Positions 1 to 8,853 of a stretch of DNA of 64,000 nucleotides are shown here, piece after piece. Each line of letters opens with the position of its first letter. Within the stretch, counting starts at the first letter, position 1. Under the pieces are notes generated by a model. The model ran no database searches. It was not told the DNA's origin and was given only the letters and a program-made list of their open reading frames with translations. Position numbers and translations under genes: made by a program. Location: NCBI GenBank assembly GCA_949298985.1, contig CASFYV010000016.1:47991-111990 (forward strand), written 5' to 3'. Source of the stretch: an uncultured bacterium. Its GTDB lineage: Bacteria; Cyanobacteriota; Vampirovibrionia; Gastranaerophilales; Gastranaerophilaceae.

Positions 1-365
1 GTGCAATAAGGCATTTAGAAAAAGGTCGTGTTGTTATTTTTGCAGCAGGAACAGGGAATCCATTCTTTACAACAGATACAGCATCTGCCCTGCGTGCTTC
101 TGAAATTGATGCAGAAGTTATGTTAATGGCAAAAAATGGAGTTGATGGCATTTATAATGATGATCCGAATATCAATCCTAATGCTAAAAAAATTGATAAT
201 ATGACTTATGATGATATCATAAAGCACGAATTAAAAGTTATGGATACTTCAGCTTGTGCATTATGTAAACAAAACAAGATTCCTATAATCGTTTTTGATT
301 TTAAAGCTCAAGGTAGTCTTGTAAAAATAATGGATGGCGAAGTTGTCGGTACTTATGTAAATTAG
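1..365 (+). CDS. pyrH: UMP kinase, 3' part (5' end outside window)
   Basis: The frame is open from base 3, so the gene enters the window from the left and only about the last 120 codons are present. Visible features are a GTGNPFFTTDTA stretch (the UMP-kinase form of the amino acid kinase fold), a KNGVDGIYNDDP stretch and a C-terminal DGEVVGTYV end. The family phosphorylates UMP to UDP for pyrimidine nucleotide synthesis in the cytoplasm. The next gene is frr, 27 bp downstream, and pyrH-frr is a very common bacterial pair, which supports the call. The missing N-terminus prevents a length check. Confidence 0.95.
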   Translation, partial: AIRHLEKGRVVIFAAGTGNPFFTTDTASALRASEIDAEVMLMAKNGVDGIYNDDPNINPNAKKIDNMTYDDIIKHELKVMDTSACALCKQNKIPIIVFDFKAQGSLVKIMDGEVVGTYVN

Positions 366-392
366 TAGATTTTAATATAAAAGGAGAAAATT

Positions 393-959
393 ATGTCAGA
401 AGCTCTAGAAGAAATGTATTTATTCGGAGAGGAAAAAATGGAAAAAGCAATTTCACAAATGAAACGTGAATTTGCATCAGTAAGAACAGGTAGAGCTAAT
501 CCAAATGTATTGGATAAGGTTGTAGTCGATTACTATGGAGCACCAACTCCAATTAGACAAATGGCTCAAGTAAGTGTAAGTGAAGGAACTACATTAGTAA
601 TTACTCCTTTTGATAAAAGCATTATGAAAGATGTTGAAAAAGCTATTATAAAAGCAGAATTAGGTGTTGCACCTAACAATGACGGAACTTGCATCAGACT
701 AAACTTCCCTCCTCTAACAGAAGAAAGAAGAAAAGAAACTGCAAAAGATGTAAAAAGATTTGGAGAAGATGCAAAAGTTGCTGTAAGAAACGTTAGAAGA
801 GATATGGTAGATTCTTTAAAGAAAATTGAAAAGGAAGAAAATATGCCAGAAGACGCAGTTAAAGATAATCAAGATAAAATCCAAAAACTTACGGATAAAT
901 ATGTTGGAATTATTGATTCTTTAGTTGTTGAAAAAGAAAAAGAGGTAATGACTGTATAA
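393..959 (+). CDS. frr: Ribosome recycling factor
   Basis: The product has 188 residues, close to the usual 185. It carries the family motif RTGRANP at residues 31-37, a central NFPPLTEERRKE segment and a long charged C-terminal three-helix-bundle segment. RRF works with EF-G (fusA is also in this window) to split ribosomes after termination. The start ATG has an AAGGAG site 8-10 nt upstream. The TAA stop shares one base with the ATG of cdsA, so the two are probably translationally coupled. Confidence 0.97.
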   Translation: MSEALEEMYLFGEEKMEKAISQMKREFASVRTGRANPNVLDKVVVDYYGAPTPIRQMAQVSVSEGTTLVITPFDKSIMKDVEKAIIKAELGVAPNNDGTCIRLNFPPLTEERRKETAKDVKRFGEDAKVAVRNVRRDMVDSLKKIEKEENMPEDAVKDNQDKIQKLTDKYVGIIDSLVVEKEKEVMTV

Positions 960-1834
960 TGGCTTTAAGTAAAAGTTTGACAAGAATGTTTACAGGACTT
1001 GTAATTGGATTTACTGCACTGTTTGCAATAATTCAAGGAGGTCTGTACTTGATGGCTTTGGTGCTGGCGATTGTAATTTTAGCATCAAGAGAATACACTG
1101 AAATTTTAAAGCATAAAGGTTTTTTACCTAGCTATAGAATAATAATTATATCAAGTTTGATTTTTGCAGCTTTAGCATATTTCAACAGATTTGATTTAGT
1201 TGCTCTGGCTTTTTCAATGTGTTCAATTATGGCATTTTTGTCAGTTTTATTTAAAGGTAAACAGCCTTATATTGCAAATGTTGCAACAACTATTTTAGGT
1301 TTTGTATATTGTGGTTGGTTTCCATTACATCTTTTATTTTTAAGAGATTTAGGCAGCCAACCTGTTTATCAAGGTTTTATTAAACAAAATGTTTCAACAG
1401 AAGGCATAGGATACGCTTTACTATTATTTTTCTGCGTAATCGCAACTGATACGTTTTGTTATTATGCAGGATGTAAATTTGGGAAACACAAAATTGCACC
1501 GGTAATAAGTCCCAACAAAACTATTGAAGGTTCAATTGGCGGAACTGTTATGTGTATGGTTTTTTGTATTGCGTTCGGGCTTGCGATACAAATTCCTTGG
1601 TATCATTGTATAATTTTAAGCCTTTTAATAGCAGGTTTTGCTCAAATTGGTGATTTATGCGAATCAATGATTAAACGTGATGCAGGAGTAAAAGATTCTA
1701 GTAACATTCTTCCCGGACACGGTGGATTCTTAGATAGAACTGACAGTTATATTTTAACAATTCCTATAGTTCATTATTATTTATACTTCTTTGTTGTAAA
1801 TAATTTTATGGATTTATTTAGGGGTATAATGTAG
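959..1834 (+). CDS. cdsA: Phosphatidate cytidylyltransferase (CDP-diacylglycerol synthase)
   Basis: The protein is a 291-aa polytopic membrane protein with hydrophobic helices from residue 11 onward. The CdsA signature lies at about residues 231-263, with an SSNILPGHGGFLDRTDS core, and an SPNKTIEGS motif lies at 184-192. It converts phosphatidic acid and CTP to CDP-diacylglycerol, the precursor of acidic phospholipids and PE. It overlaps frr by one base and rnc by one base (TAGTG). The uppS and dxr genes that often sit between frr and cdsA or after it are absent here. Confidence 0.95.
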   Translation: MALSKSLTRMFTGLVIGFTALFAIIQGGLYLMALVLAIVILASREYTEILKHKGFLPSYRIIIISSLIFAALAYFNRFDLVALAFSMCSIMAFLSVLFKGKQPYIANVATTILGFVYCGWFPLHLLFLRDLGSQPVYQGFIKQNVSTEGIGYALLLFFCVIATDTFCYYAGCKFGKHKIAPVISPNKTIEGSIGGTVMCMVFCIAFGLAIQIPWYHCIILSLLIAGFAQIGDLCESMIKRDAGVKDSSNILPGHGGFLDRTDSYILTIPIVHYYLYFFVVNNFMDLFRGIM

Positions 1835-2505
1835 TGATAGAAGATGTTTTTGGAAAACAAAATAATCTTGTTAAAATTGCTCTAACACATCCTTCTTATA
1901 CCAAAGAAAATAATTTGGATAGTCTCGAAAATTATGAACGATTGGAATTTTTGGGAGATTCTGTATTGAAGCTTTTTACATCAAAGCTTTTGTATGAAAA
2001 ATATCCTGATTTCCCGGAAGGGGAGTTATCTAAGATTCGTTCAATATTGGTATCGGATGTAATTTTAGCTAAAATTGCAGTTTTAATAGGTGTTGATAAA
2101 GAAATGATTTTAGGTCGTGCTGAAGAAAAGCAAGGCGGACGTAAAAGAGAATCAAATATTGCTTGTACATTAGAAGCATTATTGGGTGCGTATTATTTAA
2201 ACGGTAAATATAAGGAAATTGAAAAATTTTTAAAAGAATATTTACTAGAGTATGCAGATGATATAGATAAACATTTTGAAAAATATAATGCAAAAGATAT
2301 TTTGCAACAGTATACTCAAGGAGTAAATAAAACACTTCCAACCTATAAAGTTAAAGAAATCAAAGGACCTGCACATAAACCGGAATTTATTGTAGAAGTA
2401 GAGTGGAATGGTGAAATTATTTCAACTGCAGCAGGCAAATCAAAAAAAGAAGCTGAGCAAAATTGTGCTCTTGAGGCTTGTAAAAAATTAAATGTAATTG
2501 ATTAA
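1834..2505 (+). CDS. rnc: Ribonuclease III
   Basis: The product has 223 residues in the usual two-domain order: an RNase III domain with the signature ERLEFLGDSVL at residues 35-45, including the catalytic acidic residues, and a C-terminal double-stranded RNA binding domain at about 152-220 ending AEQNCALEACKKL. It cleaves double-stranded rRNA and mRNA precursors. The GTG start overlaps the TAG stop of cdsA by one base, so it is translated from the same transcript. In many bacteria rnc follows the fab cluster; here it is with cdsA and the fab cluster is 16 kb away. Confidence 0.95.
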   Translation: MIEDVFGKQNNLVKIALTHPSYTKENNLDSLENYERLEFLGDSVLKLFTSKLLYEKYPDFPEGELSKIRSILVSDVILAKIAVLIGVDKEMILGRAEEKQGGRKRESNIACTLEALLGAYYLNGKYKEIEKFLKEYLLEYADDIDKHFEKYNAKDILQQYTQGVNKTLPTYKVKEIKGPAHKPEFIVEVEWNGEIISTAAGKSKKEAEQNCALEACKKLNVID

Positions 2506-2577
2506 TTACTCCATCCAAATGATTACAAAAATATTTTTACTAAATATAATGTCTATATTGGGAGAAGGTTTAAGGAT

Positions 2578-2907
2578 ATGAACAGACGTTGGTACGATTC
2601 TAATGAACATACACAAAAAGCTTTGTCTTTATTAAAAGATATGAATGAGGAACAAAGACGAGCTTTATCAAGAGATTTAACCGCTGTAGTTAAGCAAATA
2701 AAAGACATGCATATAGAAGAAGATGATGAAAATCAAGAAATAAGTCTTGGTATTGATAGAGTTTTGGGACTTTATAAAATCTCAAATTCAAGAAGATGGT
2801 ATGATAAAGTAAGTGTTTTATCTTATGCAATGAAAACAATGTCTACTCTACCTAAAGAAGATTTTTATAATATTATGGAAGGTATAACATCAAGCGTTTC
2901 TGCATAA
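2578..2907 (+). CDS. Hypothetical small helical protein with twin RRWYD motifs
   Basis: I do not recognise this 109-aa protein. It appears all-helical and charged with no membrane segment. The pentapeptide RRWYD occurs twice, at residues 3-7 and 72-76, suggesting a duplicated module or two equivalent contact surfaces. A GGAGAAGG site lies 8-14 nt before the ATG. It is 72 bp after rnc and 68 bp before tpiA in the same orientation, so it may belong to either transcript. Confidence 0.75.
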   Translation: MNRRWYDSNEHTQKALSLLKDMNEEQRRALSRDLTAVVKQIKDMHIEEDDENQEISLGIDRVLGLYKISNSRRWYDKVSVLSYAMKTMSTLPKEDFYNIMEGITSSVSA

Positions 2908-2975
2908 TTAAATAAATATTGATTTTGCCCCTTGTTTATTCTAATATCAAGTTGTAATAAATAAGGAGAAAAATT

Positions 2976-3770
2976 ATGGCAAGAAAACCAATTATTGCAG
3001 GAAACTGGAAAATGAATTTACTTCAAGCTGATGCAAAAGCATTATTTGAAGGTATAAAGAATTTTACAAAAGATTTTACAGCACAACAATTACCAACAGT
3101 AGTTATTGCTCCTGTATTTACGTCTTTAAATGTTGTAGAAACAGAAAGATGCAATTGCGGATGTGGTGGAGATAAAATTGCTATTGCCGGACAAAATTGT
3201 CACTGGGAAAAATCAGGTGCTTATACAGGTGAAATTTCTGTAGAAATGTTAGCAGACGCTGGTTGTTCTTATGTAATCATCGGACACTCTGAAAGAAGAC
3301 AATATTTCTCTGAAACTGATGAAATGATTAATAAAAAAGCTAAAGCTATTTTAGCAGGCGGGTTGATTCCAATTATCTGCTGTGGTGAAACTTTAGAACA
3401 AAGAGAAGCAGGTGTTACTGATGAGCATATAGCAACTCAAATCAGAGCAGCTTTAAACGGTCTAAGTGAAGAAGAAGTTGCAAAATCAGTAATCGCATAT
3501 GAACCAATTTGGGCTATTGGTACTGGTAAAACTTGTGATAGCGTTGAAGCGAACAGAGTAATTGCTATGATTAGAAACGTTGTTAAAGAAGTATCATCTG
3601 AAAAAGCAGGTGATGCAATCAGAATTCTTTATGGCGGTTCAGTAAAACCTTCAACAATAGAAGAACAAATGTCTCAATCAGATATTGATGGTGCTTTAGT
3701 AGGTGGAGCAAGCTTAAAAGCTGATAGCTTTAACGAAATAATCGCTAATACTATGAAAGTTAGTGTTTAA
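2976..3770 (+). CDS. tpiA: Triosephosphate isomerase
   Basis: The product has 264 residues and is full length. Active-site elements are all present: GNWKMN at 9-14 with the catalytic Lys12, His104 within IIGHSERR, Glu176 within AYEPIWAIGTGKT, and a C-terminal ILYGGSVKP phosphate-binding loop. It interconverts DHAP and glyceraldehyde-3-phosphate in glycolysis and gluconeogenesis. A Cys-rich insertion, CNCGCGG, sits at about residues 59-65 in a loop that is normally short and cysteine-poor. A strong AAGGAG site lies upstream and a perfect terminator follows. Confidence 0.97.
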   Translation: MARKPIIAGNWKMNLLQADAKALFEGIKNFTKDFTAQQLPTVVIAPVFTSLNVVETERCNCGCGGDKIAIAGQNCHWEKSGAYTGEISVEMLADAGCSYVIIGHSERRQYFSETDEMINKKAKAILAGGLIPIICCGETLEQREAGVTDEHIATQIRAALNGLSEEEVAKSVIAYEPIWAIGTGKTCDSVEANRVIAMIRNVVKEVSSEKAGDAIRILYGGSVKPSTIEEQMSQSDIDGALVGGASLKADSFNEIIANTMKVSV

Positions 3771-3781
3771 GTAATATTGAT

Positions 3782-3828
3782 AAAGCAAACAAGGAGATTA
3801 CAAGCTCCTTGTTTGCTTTATTTTATTA
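3782..3828. terminator. Intrinsic terminator after tpiA
   Basis: A perfect 15-bp inverted repeat (3782-3796 with 3805-3819, stem AAAGCAAACAAGGAG) has an 8-nt loop and is followed by a T-rich stretch. Its A-rich left side gives a T-run on the other strand, so it can also end the converging EF-hand gene. Confidence 0.9.
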
Positions 3829-5709
3829 TTAAGTTAATTCTGCAAGTTCTTTTTCTAACCAAACATTGTATGAATTTTTAAAATTTTCTGAAAAAGTATC
3901 TATAACTACCCGAGTATTTAAAGAACTTTCTGAAGGTTTTGAAAATATCCACCAATTATTTCTATTTTTACCGGATACTCCGGCATCAACACCTATTGTT
4001 TTAGCATTATCAAAAGCTGCATTAAAAAATTCACTATCAAAATTTACTCCATTAGCTTCACAAAAATTATTTGCCATTGTAAAAAATTGGGATTTTAGGT
4101 TATCAATCATTGTTTCTGCTACATCTTTATAATAATTGGCACCACGTCTTTTTGTGCTAATAGTTTCTCCAGTAGAGTATAATAGACTTAAATCTTTACC
4201 TGTAGCTTTATCTTTTATAGGAACTTTATTTAAAAATTTACCAGCTGCTGTATAATCAATATTCATCAGGTCAAAATCTTTTGTAGAAGCATTCATGTTA
4301 TCAACCGTTTCTGTGATATTGTTATTAAAATTTTTAATAAAATTATCAACGACATCTTTAATATTTTCATTAGATTTATATTTTTTCCACCATAAAAATC
4401 CAGTTTTATTAAAAGTCATTGAATCAAGAGTTTGATTAATACTATTTGAATAGACATTTTCGAAAACATTAGAAATTTTATCAAATGCTATTCCTGCTTC
4501 TTTTAACATTGTTTCAATTTGATTTTTTATTTGAGATTTTAAGTTATTATTTTCTAAAATAGATCTTGCTTGAGATTTAATATCATCAGTATTTTTAGAT
4601 TTTTTAAACCCTGAATTTTTGGTATACCCAGAAACGATTGAGTAGTTTATGTTATTTGGATTTACTCGATATTCAAATCCTTCAATATCTAGAAAAGCCT
4701 TATTTGCAGCCTCTTCATCAGCTTTATTTTGGGCTGCGATAATTTGTTCCTTAAGTGATAAATTACTTAAAGAATTTATTATATTTTGCATAGCTTCTTT
4801 TAAAGATCTTGCATCTGAAAATTTATTTAATGCAGAATTTATTGCTACTTCAGTTTTAATATTTGTTCCACCAAGTTGGATAGATACTCCATTAGCAAGA
4901 GCTGTCATTAAAAAATCTTTTGTTATATTTTTTAAGTTTTTAAATTCATTACTGTCAATGTATGTACCTAAATTTTCAATAGATTTTTGGTATTCAGCAG
5001 TGGCAACTTCCATTTTTTCCACTTCAGTTTTATTCATATACAAGTTTAAATGTGATTCTAGATCCGCTGCGAGATTATTTCCACTATAATTTTTGATAAA
5101 ATTATCTGCTTCTGCTTCTAGTAATGTTAAAATTGAATAAGCTGCATTTTCATTTATTGCTTCATTTAAAACTTCACCATTAATGTTCATATTAGTGGTT
5201 GTAAGATTTTCATATATAGAATCAAGTACATATGATTTTATATTATTAACAATAGCTGTTGGAGCATTTGCGAAGATATTAGCTTTAATTTCTTCATATT
5301 TTTCTGTTAATTTTTCTTTAAATGCTTCAAGCATATTAGTAGGATTACCAGTATAATTGTTATAGAATTCGTTAATAAAGTCTTTGAGTTCAGATGTTAT
5401 TTGTGGAATATAGCTTGAAAACTTTCCTGAAAAATCTGTAGAAATTTTTGCTGTCATATCATATACAGCAGCTTGCATTTCAAGTTTTTTTTCACTTATT
5501 GAGAAATTTTCTTCATTTATTATTTTATTATTTTCATCTGTAGATGAAAGCTCAACGGAATCAAGTTTTATTTCTTCCAAAACTTTGTTATATTCTTCAG
5601 ATGAGATTTGACCATCTCCATCTTTGTCAAAATCTGTAAATTTAAGTTTTATTCCATTTTGAATTGTTAAATTACCAAATTGATTAATCCCATTAAGTCC
5701 ACTACTCAT
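3829..5709 (-). CDS. EF-hand-containing hypothetical protein with internal duplication
   Basis: The product has 626 residues, no signal peptide and no membrane segment. One canonical calcium-binding EF-hand loop (DKDGDGQISSEE, residues 28-39) sits near the N-terminus. The rest is predicted helical and rich in Asn, Lys and Glu. Residues about 391-475 and 537-622 resemble each other: each has a predicted helical stretch, a WW pair followed by basic or aromatic residues (FLWWKKYK and NWWIFSKP) and a VVD or VID-x-F segment, so the C-terminal half looks duplicated. The function is unknown. Large N-rich proteins of this kind seem lineage-specific. The gene converges on tpiA and its upstream neighbour mscL has the same orientation. 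Confidence 0.85.
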   Translation of the reverse strand: MSSGLNGINQFGNLTIQNGIKLKFTDFDKDGDGQISSEEYNKVLEEIKLDSVELSSTDENNKIINEENFSISEKKLEMQAAVYDMTAKISTDFSGKFSSYIPQITSELKDFINEFYNNYTGNPTNMLEAFKEKLTEKYEEIKANIFANAPTAIVNNIKSYVLDSIYENLTTTNMNINGEVLNEAINENAAYSILTLLEAEADNFIKNYSGNNLAADLESHLNLYMNKTEVEKMEVATAEYQKSIENLGTYIDSNEFKNLKNITKDFLMTALANGVSIQLGGTNIKTEVAINSALNKFSDARSLKEAMQNIINSLSNLSLKEQIIAAQNKADEEAANKAFLDIEGFEYRVNPNNINYSIVSGYTKNSGFKKSKNTDDIKSQARSILENNNLKSQIKNQIETMLKEAGIAFDKISNVFENVYSNSINQTLDSMTFNKTGFLWWKKYKSNENIKDVVDNFIKNFNNNITETVDNMNASTKDFDLMNIDYTAAGKFLNKVPIKDKATGKDLSLLYSTGETISTKRRGANYYKDVAETMIDNLKSQFFTMANNFCEANGVNFDSEFFNAAFDNAKTIGVDAGVSGKNRNNWWIFSKPSESSLNTRVVIDTFSENFKNSYNVWLEKELAELT

Positions 5710-5829
5710 TAAATACTCCTTTTTGTAAATTTCATTTTGTAATAATATTTACGGCTTTTTTTTTTTAAACTTTAACAATCTATTCTTATTTGTTACAAAT
5801 TTTTACATTTAGTAGTCGCGATAATGTTA

Positions 5830-6297
5830 TTAAATATTTAGTTCAGAAGTGCAATGAGGACATCTTATTGCAAGTATCGGGATTTGAGTATGACAATAAG
5901 GGCATTCTTTTTGAGTGCTTACATTTTCTTCAAAACATTCTTTTTTCATTTTATTTTTTAAAGTGTTAATAGATTTTATCATTAGAAAAACTGAACATCC
6001 TACTATAAAAAAACTGATTAGATTATTAAAAAATATTCCATAGTTTATAGTAACTGCACCTGCATCCTTTGCAGCTTCAAAAGTTGAATAATGAAGATTA
6101 TGCGGATATATTTGTAAATAAAGATTAGAAAAATCAACTTTTCCAAGCAAAAGTCCAATAGGAGGCATAATAATATCTTTAACAAAAGAGTCTACGACTT
6201 TTCCAAAAGCAGCACCAATTATAATCCCAATTGCCATATCAATAACATTACCACGCAAAATAAATTCTTTTAGTTCTTTTACTAAATTTTTAAACAT
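5830..6297 (-). CDS. mscL: Large-conductance mechanosensitive channel with zinc-ribbon tail
   Basis: The 155-aa protein has the MscL N-terminus FKNLVKELKEFILRGNVIDM, a glycine-rich first pore helix (AIGIIIGAAFGKVVDS) and a second membrane helix around residues 88-108. The pore opens under membrane tension to release solutes in hypo-osmotic shock. Instead of the usual C-terminal helical bundle, the end is a CxxC-x10-CxxC zinc ribbon (Cys132, 135, 146, 149). Zinc-ribbon MscL variants occur in other bacteria as I recall, so this is a subtype rather than a fusion artefact. An AAGGAG site precedes the ATG. Confidence 0.95.
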   Translation of the reverse strand: MFKNLVKELKEFILRGNVIDMAIGIIIGAAFGKVVDSFVKDIIMPPIGLLLGKVDFSNLYLQIYPHNLHYSTFEAAKDAGAVTINYGIFFNNLISFFIVGCSVFLMIKSINTLKNKMKKECFEENVSTQKECPYCHTQIPILAIRCPHCTSELNI

Positions 6298-6454
6298 AAA
6301 CTAATCTCCTTTTATACATAATAAGTTTAATCAAGTTTCTATACATTATACCTACGATTCACCCACTTGTAGAATAAATATGTTTATGTGAAAATGTACT
6401 TAACTGGTAACAGTGTATAAATAGTAGTAGTAAAAATATAAAGGGAATTAGAAA

Positions 6455-8545
6455 ATGGCAAGAAAAACTCCATTAGAAAAAATCAGAAATATTGGTATTG
6501 CTGCTCACATCGATGCAGGTAAGACCACTACAACTGAACGTATCCTGTTCTATACAGGTAAAACTCACAAAATCGGTGAAACTCACGATGGTGCAGCTGT
6601 AACTGACTTCATGGAACAAGAAAAAGAACGTGGTATTACAATCCAATCAGCAGCTGTAACTGCTTCTTGGAAAGGTCACCAAATTAATATTATCGACACC
6701 CCTGGTCACGTTGACTTCACAATCGAAGTAGAACGTTCATTACGTGTATTAGACGGTGTTGTAGCAGTTTTCTGTGCAGTTGGTGGTGTGCAATCACAAT
6801 CAGAAACTGTTTGGAGACAAGCTAACAGATACGAAGTACCTAGAATGGTATTCGTAAACAAAATGGACAGAACTGGTGCAGATTTCTACAGAGTAGTTGA
6901 TCAAATCAAAACAAGATTAGGTGCAAATGCTGTACCTATCCAATTACCTATCGGTGCTGAAGATCAATTTACAGGTCTAATTGATCTTATGACAATGAAA
7001 GCTGAAATTTATACAAATGACTTAGGTACTGATATCAGAGAAGAAGAAATTCCTGCTGAATTAGCAGAAAAAGCAAAAGAATATAGAGATGCAATGGTTG
7101 AAGCTATTGCTTCAGAAGATGATACTTTAATGGAAAAATTCTTCGAAGATCCTGATTCAATTACTGTTGAAGAATTAAAAGCTGTTTTAAGAAAAGCAGT
7201 TTGTGAAAACAAAATTGTTCCAGTATGCTGTGGTACAGCATTTAAGAACAAAGGTGTTCAATTATTATTAAACAACGTAGTTGATTATATGCCATCACCA
7301 GTAGATGTTAAAGCTATTGAAGGTGAATTAGAAGATGGAACAAAAACAGAAAGACATTCTTCAGATGATGAGCCATTCTCTGCATTAGCATTCAAAGTTA
7401 TGACAGACCCATTCGTAGGTCGTTTAACTTTCTTAAGAGTTTATTCAGGTGTAATTACATCTGGTTCATATGTTCTAAATGCTACTAACGGTAAAAAAGA
7501 ACGTATCTCAAGACTTGTAAGAATGTATGCAGACCAAAGACAAGAAGAAAATGAAGTATACGCAGGTGATATCTGTGCAGCAGTTGGTTTAAAAGATACA
7601 ACAACAGGTGATACATTATGTGATGAAAAAGCTCCAATTATCTTAGAAAGAATGAGCTTCCCAGAACCTGTTATTTCTGTAGCGATTGAACCAAAAACAA
7701 AAGCTGACCAAGATAAAATGGGTATTGCATTACAAAAACTTGCAGAAGAAGATCCATCATTCAGAGTTAAATCTGATACAGAAACAGGTCAAACAATTAT
7801 TTCAGGTATGGGTGAATTACACTTAGATATCATCGTTGACCGTATGTTAAGAGAATTCAAAGTAGAAGCTAACATTGGTAAACCACAAGTTGCTTACAGA
7901 GAAACAATCAGAGGATCAGCAGAACAAGATTCTAAATTTGTTCGTCAATCAGGTGGTAAAGGTCAATACGGACACGTTAAAATCAGAATTTCTCCAGCTG
8001 AAGAAAATGCAGGATTTGTATTTGAAAACAAAATTGTTGGTGGTGCTATTCCTAAGGAATACATCGAACCAGCAAGAAAAGGTATGGAAGAAGCTCTTGA
8101 AGGCGGTATCCTAGCTGGATTTCCTATGATAGACGTTAAAGTTGAGTTATTCGACGGTTCATACCACGAAGTTGACTCTTCTGAAATGGCGTTCAAAATT
8201 GCTGGTTCTATGGCAATTAAAGATGGTGCTAAGAAATCTCAACCTTGTATTCTTGAGCCAATGATGAAAGTTGAAATTGAAATCCCTGATGAATTTACAG
8301 GTACAATCATCGGTGATATTTCAAGAAGACGTGGTCGTGTAGAAGGTCAAGAACCACAAGGAAATACCGGTAATGTAATTGTTAGAGCTATAGTTCCTCT
8401 TGCTAACATGTTTGGTTATGCAACTGACTTGAGATCTAATACTCAAGGTCGTGGAACATTCTCTATGGAATTCCAAAAATACGAACAAGTTCCTGCAAAC
8501 GTTGAAAAAGAAATCATCGAAAAAGCGGGAGCGAGCAAAGGCTAA
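6455..8545 (+). CDS. fusA: Elongation factor G
   Basis: The product has 696 residues, full length for EF-G. G-domain motifs are AHIDAGKTT at 17-25, DTPGH near 82 and NKMD near 136; domains II to V follow, with the [11 protein letters not shown] segment of domain IV. It drives ribosomal translocation and, with RRF, recycling. Its codons are visibly more optimised than the neighbours (more C-ending codons), as expected for a highly expressed gene. The last nine codons including the stop lie in a 33-bp sequence that is repeated 92 bp downstream. It is monocistronic here, without rpsL, rpsG or tuf. Confidence 0.98.
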   Translation: MARKTPLEKIRNIGIAAHIDAGKTTTTERILFYTGKTHKIGETHDGAAVTDFMEQEKERGITIQSAAVTASWKGHQINIIDTPGHVDFTIEVERSLRVLDGVVAVFCAVGGVQSQSETVWRQANRYEVPRMVFVNKMDRTGADFYRVVDQIKTRLGANAVPIQLPIGAEDQFTGLIDLMTMKAEIYTNDLGTDIREEEIPAELAEKAKEYRDAMVEAIASEDDTLMEKFFEDPDSITVEELKAVLRKAVCENKIVPVCCGTAFKNKGVQLLLNNVVDYMPSPVDVKAIEGELEDGTKTERHSSDDEPFSALAFKVMTDPFVGRLTFLRVYSGVITSGSYVLNATNGKKERISRLVRMYADQRQEENEVYAGDICAAVGLKDTTTGDTLCDEKAPIILERMSFPEPVISVAIEPKTKADQDKMGIALQKLAEEDPSFRVKSDTETGQTIISGMGELHLDIIVDRMLREFKVEANIGKPQVAYRETIRGSAEQDSKFVRQSGGKGQYGHVKIRISPAEENAGFVFENKIVGGAIPKEYIEPARKGMEEALEGGILAGFPMIDVKVELFDGSYHEVDSSEMAFKIAGSMAIKDGAKKSQPCILEPMMKVEIEIPDEFTGTIIGDISRRRGRVEGQEPQGNTGNVIVRAIVPLANMFGYATDLRSNTQGRGTFSMEFQKYEQVPANVEKEIIEKAGASKG

Positions 8546-8773
8546 TGCCTTTTTGCGGAAATGATACAAATCATTGAAGCAAAAAGCTGTGCCGTTTAAC
8601 GCGAGCGACCAAGACAGCGGGAGCAAGCAAAGGCTAATGCCTTTTTGCTGAAAGACATAAGTCAGTAAAATCAAAATTATAGAGTGGACAAAGCATAAGC
8701 GTATCCACTCTTTTTTAAGTCATTGAAGCAAAAAGCTGTGCCGTTAATTGCGAGCGACCAAGACAGCGGGAGC
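8524..8773 (+). repeat. Duplicated fusA tail and two-unit intergenic repeat
   Basis: The 308 bp between fusA and ferritin contain no gene but are mostly repeats. Bases 8524-8556, which include the end and stop codon of fusA, recur at 8616-8648 with one difference; each copy contains a hairpin (GCAAAGGC, TAAT loop, GCCTTTTTGC). A second 54-bp unit at 8571-8624 recurs at 8720-8773 with three differences. The tract is richer in G and C than the surrounding genes. The origin is unknown; tandem duplication of a palindromic unit is the simplest reading. Confidence 0.85.
8681..8716 (+). terminator. Intrinsic terminator between the fusA-tail repeats
   Basis: The stem AGAGTGGA (8681-8688) pairs with TCCACTCT (8704-8711) and is followed by six Ts. 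It is the strongest classical terminator downstream of fusA and lies between the two 54-bp repeat units. Confidence 0.8.
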
Positions 8774-8803
8774 GAATAAAAGCTAATTTTAGTTTAATAA
8801 AGA

Positions 8804-8836
8804 AAAAGACCGAGATGTTTAAAATCCCGGTCTTTT
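8804..8836. terminator. Bidirectional terminator between fusA and ferritin
   Basis: A 13-bp stem with one mismatch (8804-8816 with 8824-8836) is flanked by an A-run on the left and a T-run on the right, so it can act on both converging transcripts. Confidence 0.85.
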
Positions 8837-8853
8837 ATTATTATTTGTTTAAT

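Noticed and set aside
4649..5089. 146-codon plus-strand ORF opposite the EF-hand protein gene
   Set aside because: It is antisense to a longer frame with a canonical EF-hand, and is Ser/Phe-rich as expected from reversed AT-rich coding sequence.
7875..8114. Plus- and minus-strand ORFs inside fusA and gyrB
   Set aside because: They are shadows of strongly supported genes in other frames, with no ribosome sites and no recognisable domains.
8571..8773. A plus-strand extension or small gene in the fusA-tail repeats
   Set aside because: Frames are short and broken; the similarity between copies includes stop codons and hairpins, so the repeat is DNA- or RNA-level.
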